NCBI GenBank assembly: GCA_029560415.1
Contig: JAKQKY010000362.1
Location: 1-64,000 of the forward strand
Direction of reading: 5' to 3'
Origin: Bacteroidota bacterium
GTDB lineage: Bacteria > Bacteroidota > Bacteroidia > Chitinophagales > Chitinophagaceae
DNA length: 64,000 nucleotides
The notes under the pieces were generated by a model. It was not told the origin of the DNA and ran no database searches. It saw only the letters and a list, made by a program, of their open reading frames with translations. Both the position numbers and the translations under genes were made by a program. Position 1 is the first letter of the stretch; every line of letters starts with the position of its first letter. Below, piece after piece: positions 10,222-17,750 of this stretch.

Positions 10222-10292
10222 TACATCACTACTACATCAGTTTTTAAAATCGTTGATTTTTAAGCTATTTTTACTACTACATTACTACATCA
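10222..10292. promoter_or_regulatory. Candidate operator repeats between susC and the divergent regulator
   Basis: The 190-bp divergent intergenic region holds three copies of TACATCA (10222, 10233 and 10286) and two copies of ACTACTACAT (10228 and 10273, 45 bp apart). A TTACTACATCA copy overlaps the last. The first two TACATCA copies are 11 bp apart, about one helical turn, as expected for adjacent protein contacts on one DNA face. The repeats lie 87-157 bp upstream of the susC start and 38-108 bp upstream of the regulator start, so one site cluster could serve both promoters. Binding by the LuxR-type regulator is inferred. Confidence 0.5.
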
Positions 10293-10329
10293 TTTAAAAT
10301 TTCTTACTTTCACATACAATATTTCATTG

Positions 10330-13254
10330 ATGAAAGGAAGTCTTGTTGTATTTTTTACACTCATTGCGTCGTATGCCGGTTTCGGACAAAATACGATCGG
10401 GCTTCCCGATATCATAAACTATACAAAACAAACCTACCAGGCCGGAGCCCAAAACCGCCAGATCCGCCAGGATAAAAAAGGTGTACTGTATTTTTCTAAC
10501 AGTGAAGGGGTATTAAGTTTTGATGGCATTAATTGGAAAACCTACCCGATTCCCAATAAAAGCATTGTTCGATCACTGGAATTTGGCCCCGATAACAGGC
10601 TGTATGTAGGTGGACAGGATGAATTCGGATACTTTTCACCGGCTTCCAACGGATTGCTCACCTATCATTCCATGAAACACCTGTTACCACAATCGGAACG
10701 GTCGTTTACCGATGTATGGGAGATTTATTTTTACCGTGACTGGGTGTTTTTCCAAACCAGTAATAATATTTACCAGGTCAGCGGCAACCATTGCACAATT
10801 TATCATAGCCAGCATTGGCGTTTTATAACTGTCTGCAATAACCGACTCATTGCCCAGGATTTTGATAAGGGATTGTTGATGTTTGATAATGGAGTGTGGA
10901 AGCCATTTATACAGAAATCTGAATTACCTGCCGACTATTTTGCCACCTCATTAACGTCTATCGGCGGCGATAGTGCCATCCTTACCACGGTTAAGAACGG
11001 TGTATTCCTCATGGTGGGTAACGATGTTCAGCAGTTGCGTTCTTCATTCCTTGATCACATTGCCGGCATGCACCTGTCTGCGTCTACCATGGTAAACGAC
11101 GATCATATCGCTATCACCAGTAACCTGGATGGATGTTATATAATAGATAAGAAAGGCAACCTGGTTCAGCAATTTTCACGTAAAGAAGGACTGCAGAATA
11201 ACAATATCCTCGATATTTATCTCGACAGGGAGAAAAATCTCTGGTTGGGGCTCGACAATGGGATCGACTTCATCGCATATAACAATGCAGTAAAACACAT
11301 TTATCCCGATTACCAGAACGAAGGTTCGGGTTATGCAGCTGCCATCTATCAGCAGGATCTGTACATCGGAACTTCCAATGGCTTGTATAAATCTGCGTTG
11401 TATGCAGAAAAGGATCTCAGTTTTGTAAAGGGGCATTTCGACCTGGTAGGCAATACCCAGGGGCAGGTCTGGAACCTGTCGGAAGTTAATAGTAAATTAT
11501 TAATGGGGCATCACGATGGAGCCTTCGTTATAGAAAATAATGCTGCCCGGGCTATAGATAACAGCTCTGGCTTCTGGACCTTCCTGCCATTTTCCAATGT
11601 GCTGCCTTCTTCGATCATGATTGCCGGAACGTACCAGGGAATCAATTTCTATGATTATGCTAATGGTCAGTTCAGCAATAAGAACATTCCCGCCCATTTT
11701 GAATCAGCCCGTTTCGTTTGCATGGATGATAAAAGTATCTGGATAGCTCATCCTTATAAAGGTATCTACCGGGTTCAATTGAAAGACAATAAACCCGTAA
11801 CTACATCTTATGCAGCCAGGCAAGGGGTATTGTCAGCCAATGGCAATTATATTTTCAAGATCAAGAACCGGGTGGTACTCACTACCGAAAACGGCATTTA
11901 TGAATACAATGAAAATTCAGATACATTTCAGCCCTCTGCGTTTTATAATTCGCTTTTTAAAAATAAAAATGTACGGTATCTCAAGGAAGATGAACTTGGA
12001 AATATCTGGTTTGTTTTTGATAAGATACTTGGTGTGGTTGATATGAGTACCAGCAAACCACAAATCATATATTTCCCTGAGCTCACCAATAAATTTGTGA
12101 GTGGCTTTGAACTCATTTACCCGGTGAATAAGAACAATGTATTTATCGGGGGCGAACGCGGATTTTATCATATCAATTTCGAAAACTATAAAAAGATAAA
12201 ATATCCTTTACAGGTACAGATCACTTCGGTTACAGCAAAGAATGACGGCGACAGTTTATTGTATGGCGGCTACACCGGGGAAGTAAATGACGACAATAGT
12301 GAAACCGATAAAAAAAATACTGCGGTAAGTCATTCATGGAATTCATTCCAGTTTGAATTTACCTCACCTGTATATGCGCAGCAATCGAATATTGAGTATA
12401 GTTATGTGTTGGAAGGCTTTGAAGAAAAATGGTCGGAATTCTCCCGCAAAAACCAAAAGGAATATACCAACCTGCCTGCAGGCAAATATGCCTTTAAAGT
12501 GAAAGCCCGTAACAACCTGGGTAATGAATCAGCTGCCGGCGTTTATAGGTTCACGGTACTTCCGCCCTGGTATCAATCCCGCTGGGCATATGGCATTTAC
12601 ATATGCCTCTTCCTGGTTGGCAATTACTGGTTATACCTTTTGCTCAAACGCAAGTTCAGGACGCAGCAACAAAAACATGATGAAGCCCAGCAGCAATTGC
12701 TTTACCTGCACCAGCTGGAACTGGAACAAACCGAGAAAGAGATCGTAAAGCTGAAGAATGAAAAACTGGAAGCAGAGATACAGCACAAAAATACCGAACT
12801 GGCTTCCGTGGCCATGCACCTCGTGCAAAAAGGAGAATTGCTGGGTAAGATCAAAGACCAGGTAGTGAAATTGAAAAAAACAACTGAAAGTGAAAAGGAT
12901 GCAGATGATATCAAAAAGATCATCAGGGTGTTGAGCGATGAAGATAAGATCGATAAACAATGGGAGCAGTTTACCATGCATTTTGATCATGTGCACAGCG
13001 ATTTCCTGGCCGATCTGAAAAATACCTATCCTAACCTGAGTGCCAATGAACTCAAGCTCTGCGCTTATTTACGGATGAATCTTTCTACCAAGGAAATTGC
13101 CCAGCTGATGAATATTTCTGTAAGAGGCGTAGAGATCAGCCGTTACAGGTTACGAAAAAAACTACAGATCCCGACTGAAGTAAATCTTTTTGACTTTTTA
13201 CTGAACCTGCATGCAGGGAAGTCGCCTGGCGGTAGTGGTAACGGTAATCAATAG
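10330..13254 (+). CDS. Membrane-anchored one-component regulator: propeller sensor, triple-Tyr domain, LuxR-type HTH
   Basis: 974 residues from the ATG (a TTG one codon upstream is the alternative). A signal peptide (ending about SYAGFGQ) precedes two-component-regulator-type propeller repeats over about 25-640; repeat signatures such as GNIWFVFDK, NLWLGLDNGIDFI and GVYLSANGNY-like blades are visible. A Y_Y_Y domain (about 690-755; YVLEGFEEKWSEF, YTNLPAGKYAFKVKARNN) is followed by one membrane helix (about 760-780), a long Gln/Glu/Lys-rich coiled coil (about 785-850) and a C-terminal LuxR-type HTH (about 890-960; LSANELKLCAYLRM, TKEIAQLMNISVRGVEISRYRLRKKL). There is no histidine kinase or receiver, so it would sense oligosaccharide in the periplasm and bind DNA directly. 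It is transcribed away from the SusC operon, the usual place for its regulator. Confidence 0.93.
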   Translation: MKGSLVVFFTLIASYAGFGQNTIGLPDIINYTKQTYQAGAQNRQIRQDKKGVLYFSNSEGVLSFDGINWKTYPIPNKSIVRSLEFGPDNRLYVGGQDEFGYFSPASNGLLTYHSMKHLLPQSERSFTDVWEIYFYRDWVFFQTSNNIYQVSGNHCTIYHSQHWRFITVCNNRLIAQDFDKGLLMFDNGVWKPFIQKSELPADYFATSLTSIGGDSAILTTVKNGVFLMVGNDVQQLRSSFLDHIAGMHLSASTMVNDDHIAITSNLDGCYIIDKKGNLVQQFSRKEGLQNNNILDIYLDREKNLWLGLDNGIDFIAYNNAVKHIYPDYQNEGSGYAAAIYQQDLYIGTSNGLYKSALYAEKDLSFVKGHFDLVGNTQGQVWNLSEVNSKLLMGHHDGAFVIENNAARAIDNSSGFWTFLPFSNVLPSSIMIAGTYQGINFYDYANGQFSNKNIPAHFESARFVCMDDKSIWIAHPYKGIYRVQLKDNKPVTTSYAARQGVLSANGNYIFKIKNRVVLTTENGIYEYNENSDTFQPSAFYNSLFKNKNVRYLKEDELGNIWFVFDKILGVVDMSTSKPQIIYFPELTNKFVSGFELIYPVNKNNVFIGGERGFYHINFENYKKIKYPLQVQITSVTAKNDGDSLLYGGYTGEVNDDNSETDKKNTAVSHSWNSFQFEFTSPVYAQQSNIEYSYVLEGFEEKWSEFSRKNQKEYTNLPAGKYAFKVKARNNLGNESAAGVYRFTVLPPWYQSRWAYGIYICLFLVGNYWLYLLLKRKFRTQQQKHDEAQQQLLYLHQLELEQTEKEIVKLKNEKLEAEIQHKNTELASVAMHLVQKGELLGKIKDQVVKLKKTTESEKDADDIKKIIRVLSDEDKIDKQWEQFTMHFDHVHSDFLADLKNTYPNLSANELKLCAYLRMNLSTKEIAQLMNISVRGVEISRYRLRKKLQIPTEVNLFDFLLNLHAGKSPGGSGNGNQ

Positions 13255-13559
13255 ATGCTTTTTATATTTTATTTTTTTGCTTAAATACCCTGGAAAGTTA
13301 TTTGGCTGGGTATCATATTAATTTCCCCTGTAATCTTCTTTGGTATTGTGTTTCATCATAATGGCCTCATTTGCACGTCATGAAATGCCCCGGATATTTT
13401 CTTTATTCCTTATGAACCAGGTTGTATTTTCATATTGTGCTGCTGACGTTGAGGCGTAAAAGGTAGGGTGATTATTAATTTTCAAGAATCTCAAATAGAA
13501 GCAATCGTTCAGTCGCCCTGTGTCTACAGGGGGGCTGGTTTTTAAATTACGCACTTTGA
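13255..13559. other. 305-bp intergenic stretch without a supported gene
   Basis: It separates the regulator from the converging LuxE-like gene. It is AT-rich and has no credible coding frame; a short leftward frame that overlaps the next gene looks non-coding. A small hairpin (CCCTGT-gtct-ACAGGG) lies around 13519-13534, followed on the plus strand by GGG-GCTGG and five T. It could act as a weak terminator, but neither strand shows a convincing U-tract at the right place. No repeats or tRNA were seen. Confidence 0.6.
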
Positions 13560-14576
13560 TTAAACGATCAATAAAGAGCATCCCCTGAGATCGCTGTTAT
13601 CGAGGCGGCCAAGAATTTCATAACGGCCGTCGTTGTAAAATGTAGCAGCATCATCTGTAGCTATGAATGCGCAACTGTAGATATTGGCAAGGTCGATAAT
13701 GTTCACAGCGCCGGTCAGTTTTTCTTTACTGAAACTACCCGGAACCTGCAAGTCAAATGGATCGTCTTCGGCCCTTGCGATCACTTTCATCCATGGCGGA
13801 CAGGAAAAAATTCCATTGCCGGGAGCATATGCCTGGGAAAGCAGTTCCGTCATGCCATATTCGGAATGAACTTCGTTTATCCCAAACCGTTGTTTGCATC
13901 TTTCATGTACTTCGGGCCTGGTGAGTTCGGGTCCACGGCCCTTCATACCGCCCGTTTCCATGACAATGGTATGGGAAAGTTGCATCGGATATTTTTCTGC
14001 AAAATCGAGTAAGGCATAGGTTACACCCAGGAGGATTGTTTTTTGAGATGTTGATTCGTTGCGAAGGATGGTTTCCTGCAATTTTTCAAAGTCGTATAAA
14101 TAGAAGCCGCTATCGGGGTTACCAGATTCGCGGATAAGCCTTTCCGTCATGTACACGAGGCTCGAATGCTGCCGCTCGAGATAGGAGGGTAGCAACCCCA
14201 GTATGCAGTAATCTGTAATTTCACCATATACCAACCGGAAGCCCCGAAGAAAGCTTTCTTCATATAGCGATGCATTTTTAACAAAATGTTTGCTGTTTAC
14301 CGATCCGGTGGTTCCACTGCTTTCGAATACCAGGGCGGGTGTAAAATTTGTACTGATCACCTCGTTGGTTTTGAAAAAAGAGATCGGCAAAAAGGGAATG
14401 TCTGCAAGACCATTTATTTCCCCGGGCGATTTACGTATGGCCCGGCAATAGCGCTGGTACAGGCTGTTGTTAGCATATTGAAAACGAAACAGGTCCAGCG
14501 CAGCAGGCTCAAATTGGTCGCTGTGCAGGTTAAATATTCTTTCTGCCGGAAAGCTATTGGTTGAATCGGGATGCAT
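13560..14576 (-). CDS. LuxE-like acyl-protein synthetase / acyltransferase
   Basis: About 338 residues from the ATG (a TTG 12 bases further upstream is possible). The sequence matches the LuxE/acyl-protein synthetase family of the adenylate-forming superfamily. It has LADIPFLPISFFKTNEV near the N-terminus, the nucleotide-binding-loop-like ESSGTTGSVNSKH, VMETGGMKGRGPELTR, and HSEYGMTELLSQAY, then an ATP-site-like TDDAATFYNDGRYEILGR at the C-terminus. LuxE activates fatty acids for bioluminescence, but no luxAB or luxC is near. In Bacteroidota such stand-alone genes are common, and the true substrate is unknown. It is monocistronic and divergent from the lipoprotein gene at 14657. Family assignment is firm; function is not. 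Confidence 0.82.
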   Translation of the reverse strand: MHPDSTNSFPAERIFNLHSDQFEPAALDLFRFQYANNSLYQRYCRAIRKSPGEINGLADIPFLPISFFKTNEVISTNFTPALVFESSGTTGSVNSKHFVKNASLYEESFLRGFRLVYGEITDYCILGLLPSYLERQHSSLVYMTERLIRESGNPDSGFYLYDFEKLQETILRNESTSQKTILLGVTYALLDFAEKYPMQLSHTIVMETGGMKGRGPELTRPEVHERCKQRFGINEVHSEYGMTELLSQAYAPGNGIFSCPPWMKVIARAEDDPFDLQVPGSFSKEKLTGAVNIIDLANIYSCAFIATDDAATFYNDGRYEILGRLDNSDLRGCSLLIV

Positions 14577-14656
14577 GATTAGCTGCAAATTTGAGTAATT
14601 TATTTTAAGATTGTTTATTCAATTTGGTTAAGTAAATTTGGATATAAATTAAACCA

Positions 14657-15112
14657 ATGCGTTTTACCATTTGCATACTACTTATAGCGTTCAGTTTATC
14701 AGCCTGTAAAAAAGAGAAGTTTGAATCTGTGCCCCAGATTACTTTTAAGAGCTTTTCACCAGATGTGTGGTACTATAATTCACTTTCAGGCACCAATGAA
14801 GGGCCGGTAATGTCGTTGCAGCTAACAGATGCTGAAGGTGATTTCGGGGATACTTCGTATATCTATGTACGTAACCTTACCACCGATTCAATGAGGCTTG
14901 ATTCTTTTAAATTTCCAAACCTTGCAACACTTAATACCAAGAACCTGAATGTGCAGGTAGATGTGATCCTGGCCAACCTGATCCCTTCAATTGTAAACCC
15001 GCCAAGCACAGTTACCGATACGCTTTTCTTTGAGATCTATGTAAAAGACAGGGCCAATAATAAAAGCAATGTGATCACCACCACGGATCCTCTTTTCCTC
15101 ATTTCCGAATAA
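14657..15112 (+). CDS. Small lipoprotein of unknown function
   Basis: 151 residues. The lipoprotein signal ends at the Cys in SLSACKKEK. The mature part is beta-rich with an Asp-rich loop (LQLTDAEGDFGDTSYIYVRN) and an Ig-like closing segment (DTLFFEIYVKDRANNKSN). That pattern resembles extracellular cadherin/PKD-type folds that bind calcium, but no family can be named. Its stop codon overlaps the start of the next gene (TAATG), so the two are translationally coupled. It is probably an outer-membrane or periplasmic protein made with the UbiA-like protein downstream. Confidence 0.8.
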   Translation: MRFTICILLIAFSLSACKKEKFESVPQITFKSFSPDVWYYNSLSGTNEGPVMSLQLTDAEGDFGDTSYIYVRNLTTDSMRLDSFKFPNLATLNTKNLNVQVDVILANLIPSIVNPPSTVTDTLFFEIYVKDRANNKSNVITTTDPLFLISE

Positions 15113-15945
15113 TGCGCTGGTTACAGTTCATCCTGTCGCATTCCATTTTTATTTCACTTTGTGCGGTTGCATTGTGCAGCCAGACTTATATCCTGCTTCA
15201 CCTGCCGGTAGATAAACCCACCATGGGGTTCATTTTTTTCAGCACCCTGGGCAGTTATAATTTTTACTGGATTCTAAGTAAATTTTATTTCAAACGCACA
15301 GCTGATATCCGGACATTCCTGCAGGATCATGCATCCAACCTGTTGATGTTAGTGTTTGCAGCAGCAGGCATCAGCTGGTACCTGGTTGAAATGCCCGATA
15401 TAATTCCCTCTTTTGCCATAGCAGGTTTACTCACTTTACTGTACAGTTTACCGTTATGGCCTGTTAAAGCGCTTGCATTCACCCGCAGGGCAGGATTTCT
15501 GAAAACGGTTCTACTGGCTTTCACCTGGACCTATGTAACCGTACTCATCCCCGTTCAACAGCAACGCTTACCCGCTTTTGGACAGGATACCCTTTTATTG
15601 TTCGGTGCCAGGTTCCTGTTCATGCTTATGCTTTGCATCATATTCGATTCAAGGGACATCCATGTTGACAAACTTCGCTCTTTGAGAAGTCTAGCCACCG
15701 ATGTAAATAAACACACGTTAAAGATCATTATGGCTGCCGTATTTGCAGGCTACCTGCTGATGGGCATCTTATTGCGCATCTATTATGATGATGGACGGCA
15801 AGTACTCGCGTTTTTAATAACCGGTTTGGTTACCTTGCAGGTATATCGCATGTCGCTGCGAAAACAGGGATATCTTTTTTATTACTTTGGAGTTGACGGA
15901 CTGATGTTGTTTTCGGCCCTCAGCAGTTTTTTGGCAAGTATTTAG
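15112..15945 (+). CDS. UbiA-like integral membrane protein
   Basis: 277 residues with about eight hydrophobic helices. The arrangement and the segment IIFDSRDIHVDKLRSLRSLAT resemble the second Asp-rich motif (DxxxD) of UbiA-type prenyltransferases. The first motif (NDxxDxxxD) is not preserved; at the expected place there is YNFYWILSKFYFKR. The protein may therefore be a degenerate family member rather than an active prenyltransferase. It starts inside the stop codon of the lipoprotein gene and is followed after 28 bp by the M42 peptidase gene. Function unknown. Confidence 0.7.
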   Translation: MRWLQFILSHSIFISLCAVALCSQTYILLHLPVDKPTMGFIFFSTLGSYNFYWILSKFYFKRTADIRTFLQDHASNLLMLVFAAAGISWYLVEMPDIIPSFAIAGLLTLLYSLPLWPVKALAFTRRAGFLKTVLLAFTWTYVTVLIPVQQQRLPAFGQDTLLLFGARFLFMLMLCIIFDSRDIHVDKLRSLRSLATDVNKHTLKIIMAAVFAGYLLMGILLRIYYDDGRQVLAFLITGLVTLQVYRMSLRKQGYLFYYFGVDGLMLFSALSSFLASI

Positions 15946-15973
15946 TTAATTTGTTTTCGAAAAAAAATATGTT

Positions 15974-17077
15974 ATGGCAAAAGCTCAAAAAAAGAAAAGA
16001 ACGATTACGGAATCTTCCTATGGTTTTTTGAAAGACTATATCAATAACTCGTCACCTACCGGTTTTGAAAGTAGCGGGCAGAAACTCTGGATCAATTACC
16101 TGCGCCCGTTTGTAGACGAGATCTTCACCGATCCTTATGGAACGGCAGTTGGCGTTATAAATCCTTCGGCGCCTTTCAAAGTGGTGATAGAAGCACATGC
16201 AGATGAGATCAGTTGGTTTGTAAATTATATTTCCCCTGAAGGGCTCATTTACCTGAAACGCAATGGCGGGGTAGATCACCAGATCGCTCCTTCGATGAGG
16301 GTATTGATACAAGGTAAAAAAGGCATAGTAAAAGCTGTTTTCGGCTGGCCCGCGATTCATACCCGTATGGCTAACGGTGACAAAGAAACGCAACCAAAAG
16401 TAGATAACCTCTTCCTTGATTGTGGCGCCCGCAACAAAAAAGAAGTGGAAGCCCTGGGCATTCACATCGGCGCTGTGGCTACCTATGAAGAAGGCTATGA
16501 TGAACTGGCACATGATTTTCTAATTGGCCGTGCTTTCGATAACCGCATCGGCGGTTTTATGATCGCCGAAGTGGCAAGGCTGATCAAAACGAATCGTAAA
16601 AAATTGCCATTTGGTTTATACATCGTAAATGCCGTACAGGAAGAGATCGGGCTGCGGGGTTCGGAAATGATCGCCCGTCGTATCAAACCCAATGTGGCCA
16701 TCATCACCGATGTTACCCATGATAGCACCACGCCCATGATCAATAAGATCATTGAAGGGGAATGCTCCTGTGGCAAGGGTCCGTCACTTTGTTATGGACC
16801 TGCAGTGCACAATAAACTATTGAGTTTTGTACAGGATATTGCGGCAAAACAAAAGATACCGGTACAATTGCGAACGGTAAGCCGCAGTACCGGAACCGAT
16901 ACAGAATCATTCGCCTATGCAAATGACGGTTGCCCTTCTGTGTTGATCTCCATTCCATTGCGATACATGCATACTACGGTGGAAATGCTGCACAAGGATG
17001 ACATAGAAAATACGGTGAAACTGATGTATGAGAGCCTGCTGTCGCTTACACCAAAAACAAACCTGAGTTATTTTTAA
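15974..17077 (+). CDS. M42 family metallopeptidase (glutamyl/lysyl aminopeptidase-like)
   Basis: 367 residues, the usual length of M42 enzymes. It has the metal-binding and dimetal-bridging motifs in order: EAHADEISWFV (family usually HxDE(I/V)G), GRAFDNRIGG, QEEIGLRGS with the catalytic Glu-Glu pair, and ITDVTHDS; a C-terminal YMHTTVEMLHKDD supplies the last His. There is no signal peptide, so it is cytosolic. M42 enzymes form dodecameric tetrahedral aminopeptidases that clear peptides left by proteases such as Lon; the lon gene is close by on the other strand. A cellulase (endoglucanase M) name sometimes given to this family is historical. Confidence 0.93.
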   Translation: MAKAQKKKRTITESSYGFLKDYINNSSPTGFESSGQKLWINYLRPFVDEIFTDPYGTAVGVINPSAPFKVVIEAHADEISWFVNYISPEGLIYLKRNGGVDHQIAPSMRVLIQGKKGIVKAVFGWPAIHTRMANGDKETQPKVDNLFLDCGARNKKEVEALGIHIGAVATYEEGYDELAHDFLIGRAFDNRIGGFMIAEVARLIKTNRKKLPFGLYIVNAVQEEIGLRGSEMIARRIKPNVAIITDVTHDSTTPMINKIIEGECSCGKGPSLCYGPAVHNKLLSFVQDIAAKQKIPVQLRTVSRSTGTDTESFAYANDGCPSVLISIPLRYMHTTVEMLHKDDIENTVKLMYESLLSLTPKTNLSYF

Positions 17078-17090
17078 TATGGAGTCTTAA

Positions 17091-17123
17091 AAAGTTTACC
17101 GCTCTTCACGGGCGGTAAACTTT
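17091..17123 (+). terminator. Hairpin after the M42 peptidase gene
   Basis: A 12-bp perfect stem (AAAGTTTACCGC paired with GCGGTAAACTTT) with a 9-base loop lies 14 bases after the stop codon. Only three U residues follow the stem on the plus strand, so termination may be partial and could allow reading into the membrane protein gene at 17146. Confidence 0.6.
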
Positions 17124-17145
17124 AAAAACGCCGTACCTTGCGGCC

Positions 17146-17619
17146 ATGGATGACCAGTTTGGTAAATATATCCGGCTTTTCGGCACTTTGTTCTTTACCC
17201 TTATCGGGTTCATTCTGTCGTTACTGCTGCTCATGTTGGGTCTGCGACTTTTCTTTGGATTGCTGAGCTATATTCCCTGGTTCACCTATATCTACATGAT
17301 ATTTATTATCATGGTTCCGGCAGCCTTATTCATTAGTGTATTTATCGTGTATATGAGACGAACTGCGTTTCACCCTTCCCGTATCATCCGCTATATTTCA
17401 TACACGCTTTTCAGCATAGCGCTCATTGCCTGGGTTGTTTTTTTATTCCTTGATCTCAAAACCTTTTTTACACATGCGTATGTGGAAATCGGCAAGTACT
17501 ATAGTTATAATATGCCGTTCCTGGCTTCCAATGTGGCCTGTATTTTTTTAGTGGGGGTGATGCAGGCTTTTACCACGGCAAAAGAGAAAGATTGGATGGA
17601 GAGGGCGCAGCAGGATTGA
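17146..17619 (+). CDS. Four-helix integral membrane protein, unknown
   Basis: 157 residues with four clear transmembrane helices (about 10-35, 45-68, 83-105 and 122-143) and a charged C-terminus (TAKEKDWMERAQQD). There is no signal peptide and no motif I recognise. It is aromatic-rich near helix ends, as usual for inner-membrane proteins. The gene starts 68 bp after the M42 gene with a hairpin between them and is followed by a strong terminator. It is a conserved-looking hypothetical with no function to propose. Confidence 0.75.
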   Translation: MDDQFGKYIRLFGTLFFTLIGFILSLLLLMLGLRLFFGLLSYIPWFTYIYMIFIIMVPAALFISVFIVYMRRTAFHPSRIIRYISYTLFSIALIAWVVFLFLDLKTFFTHAYVEIGKYYSYNMPFLASNVACIFLVGVMQAFTTAKEKDWMERAQQD

Positions 17620-17642
17620 TGATCTTTAAACACTTTTCATAA

Positions 17643-17670
17643 AAATCCCCCTGAAGAATCAGGGGGATTT
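17643..17670. terminator. Bidirectional rho-independent terminator between the membrane protein gene and lon
   Basis: A 12-bp stem (AAATCCCCCTGA / TCAGGGGGATTT) with an AGAA loop. U-rich stretches follow on both strands (TTTTCTTT rightward, ATTTTTATG leftward), so it serves both converging genes. Confidence 0.88.
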
Positions 17671-17750
17671 TCTTTAACCCTTAAAACAACCAACATGAAG
17701 ATCAGTTGAATATTAGAGTAATAAACGTATAAAAGTTTAAAATGGTTTGC

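Noticed and set aside
13378..13581. Leftward 67-codon frame before the LuxE-like gene
   Set aside because: It overlaps the 3' end of the well-supported LuxE-like gene in another frame, has no homology pattern and unusual composition; judged non-coding.
15974..17077. M42 protein as an endoglucanase (CelM)
   Set aside because: The residues are those of a dimetal aminopeptidase and there is no signal peptide; the cellulase name is historical.
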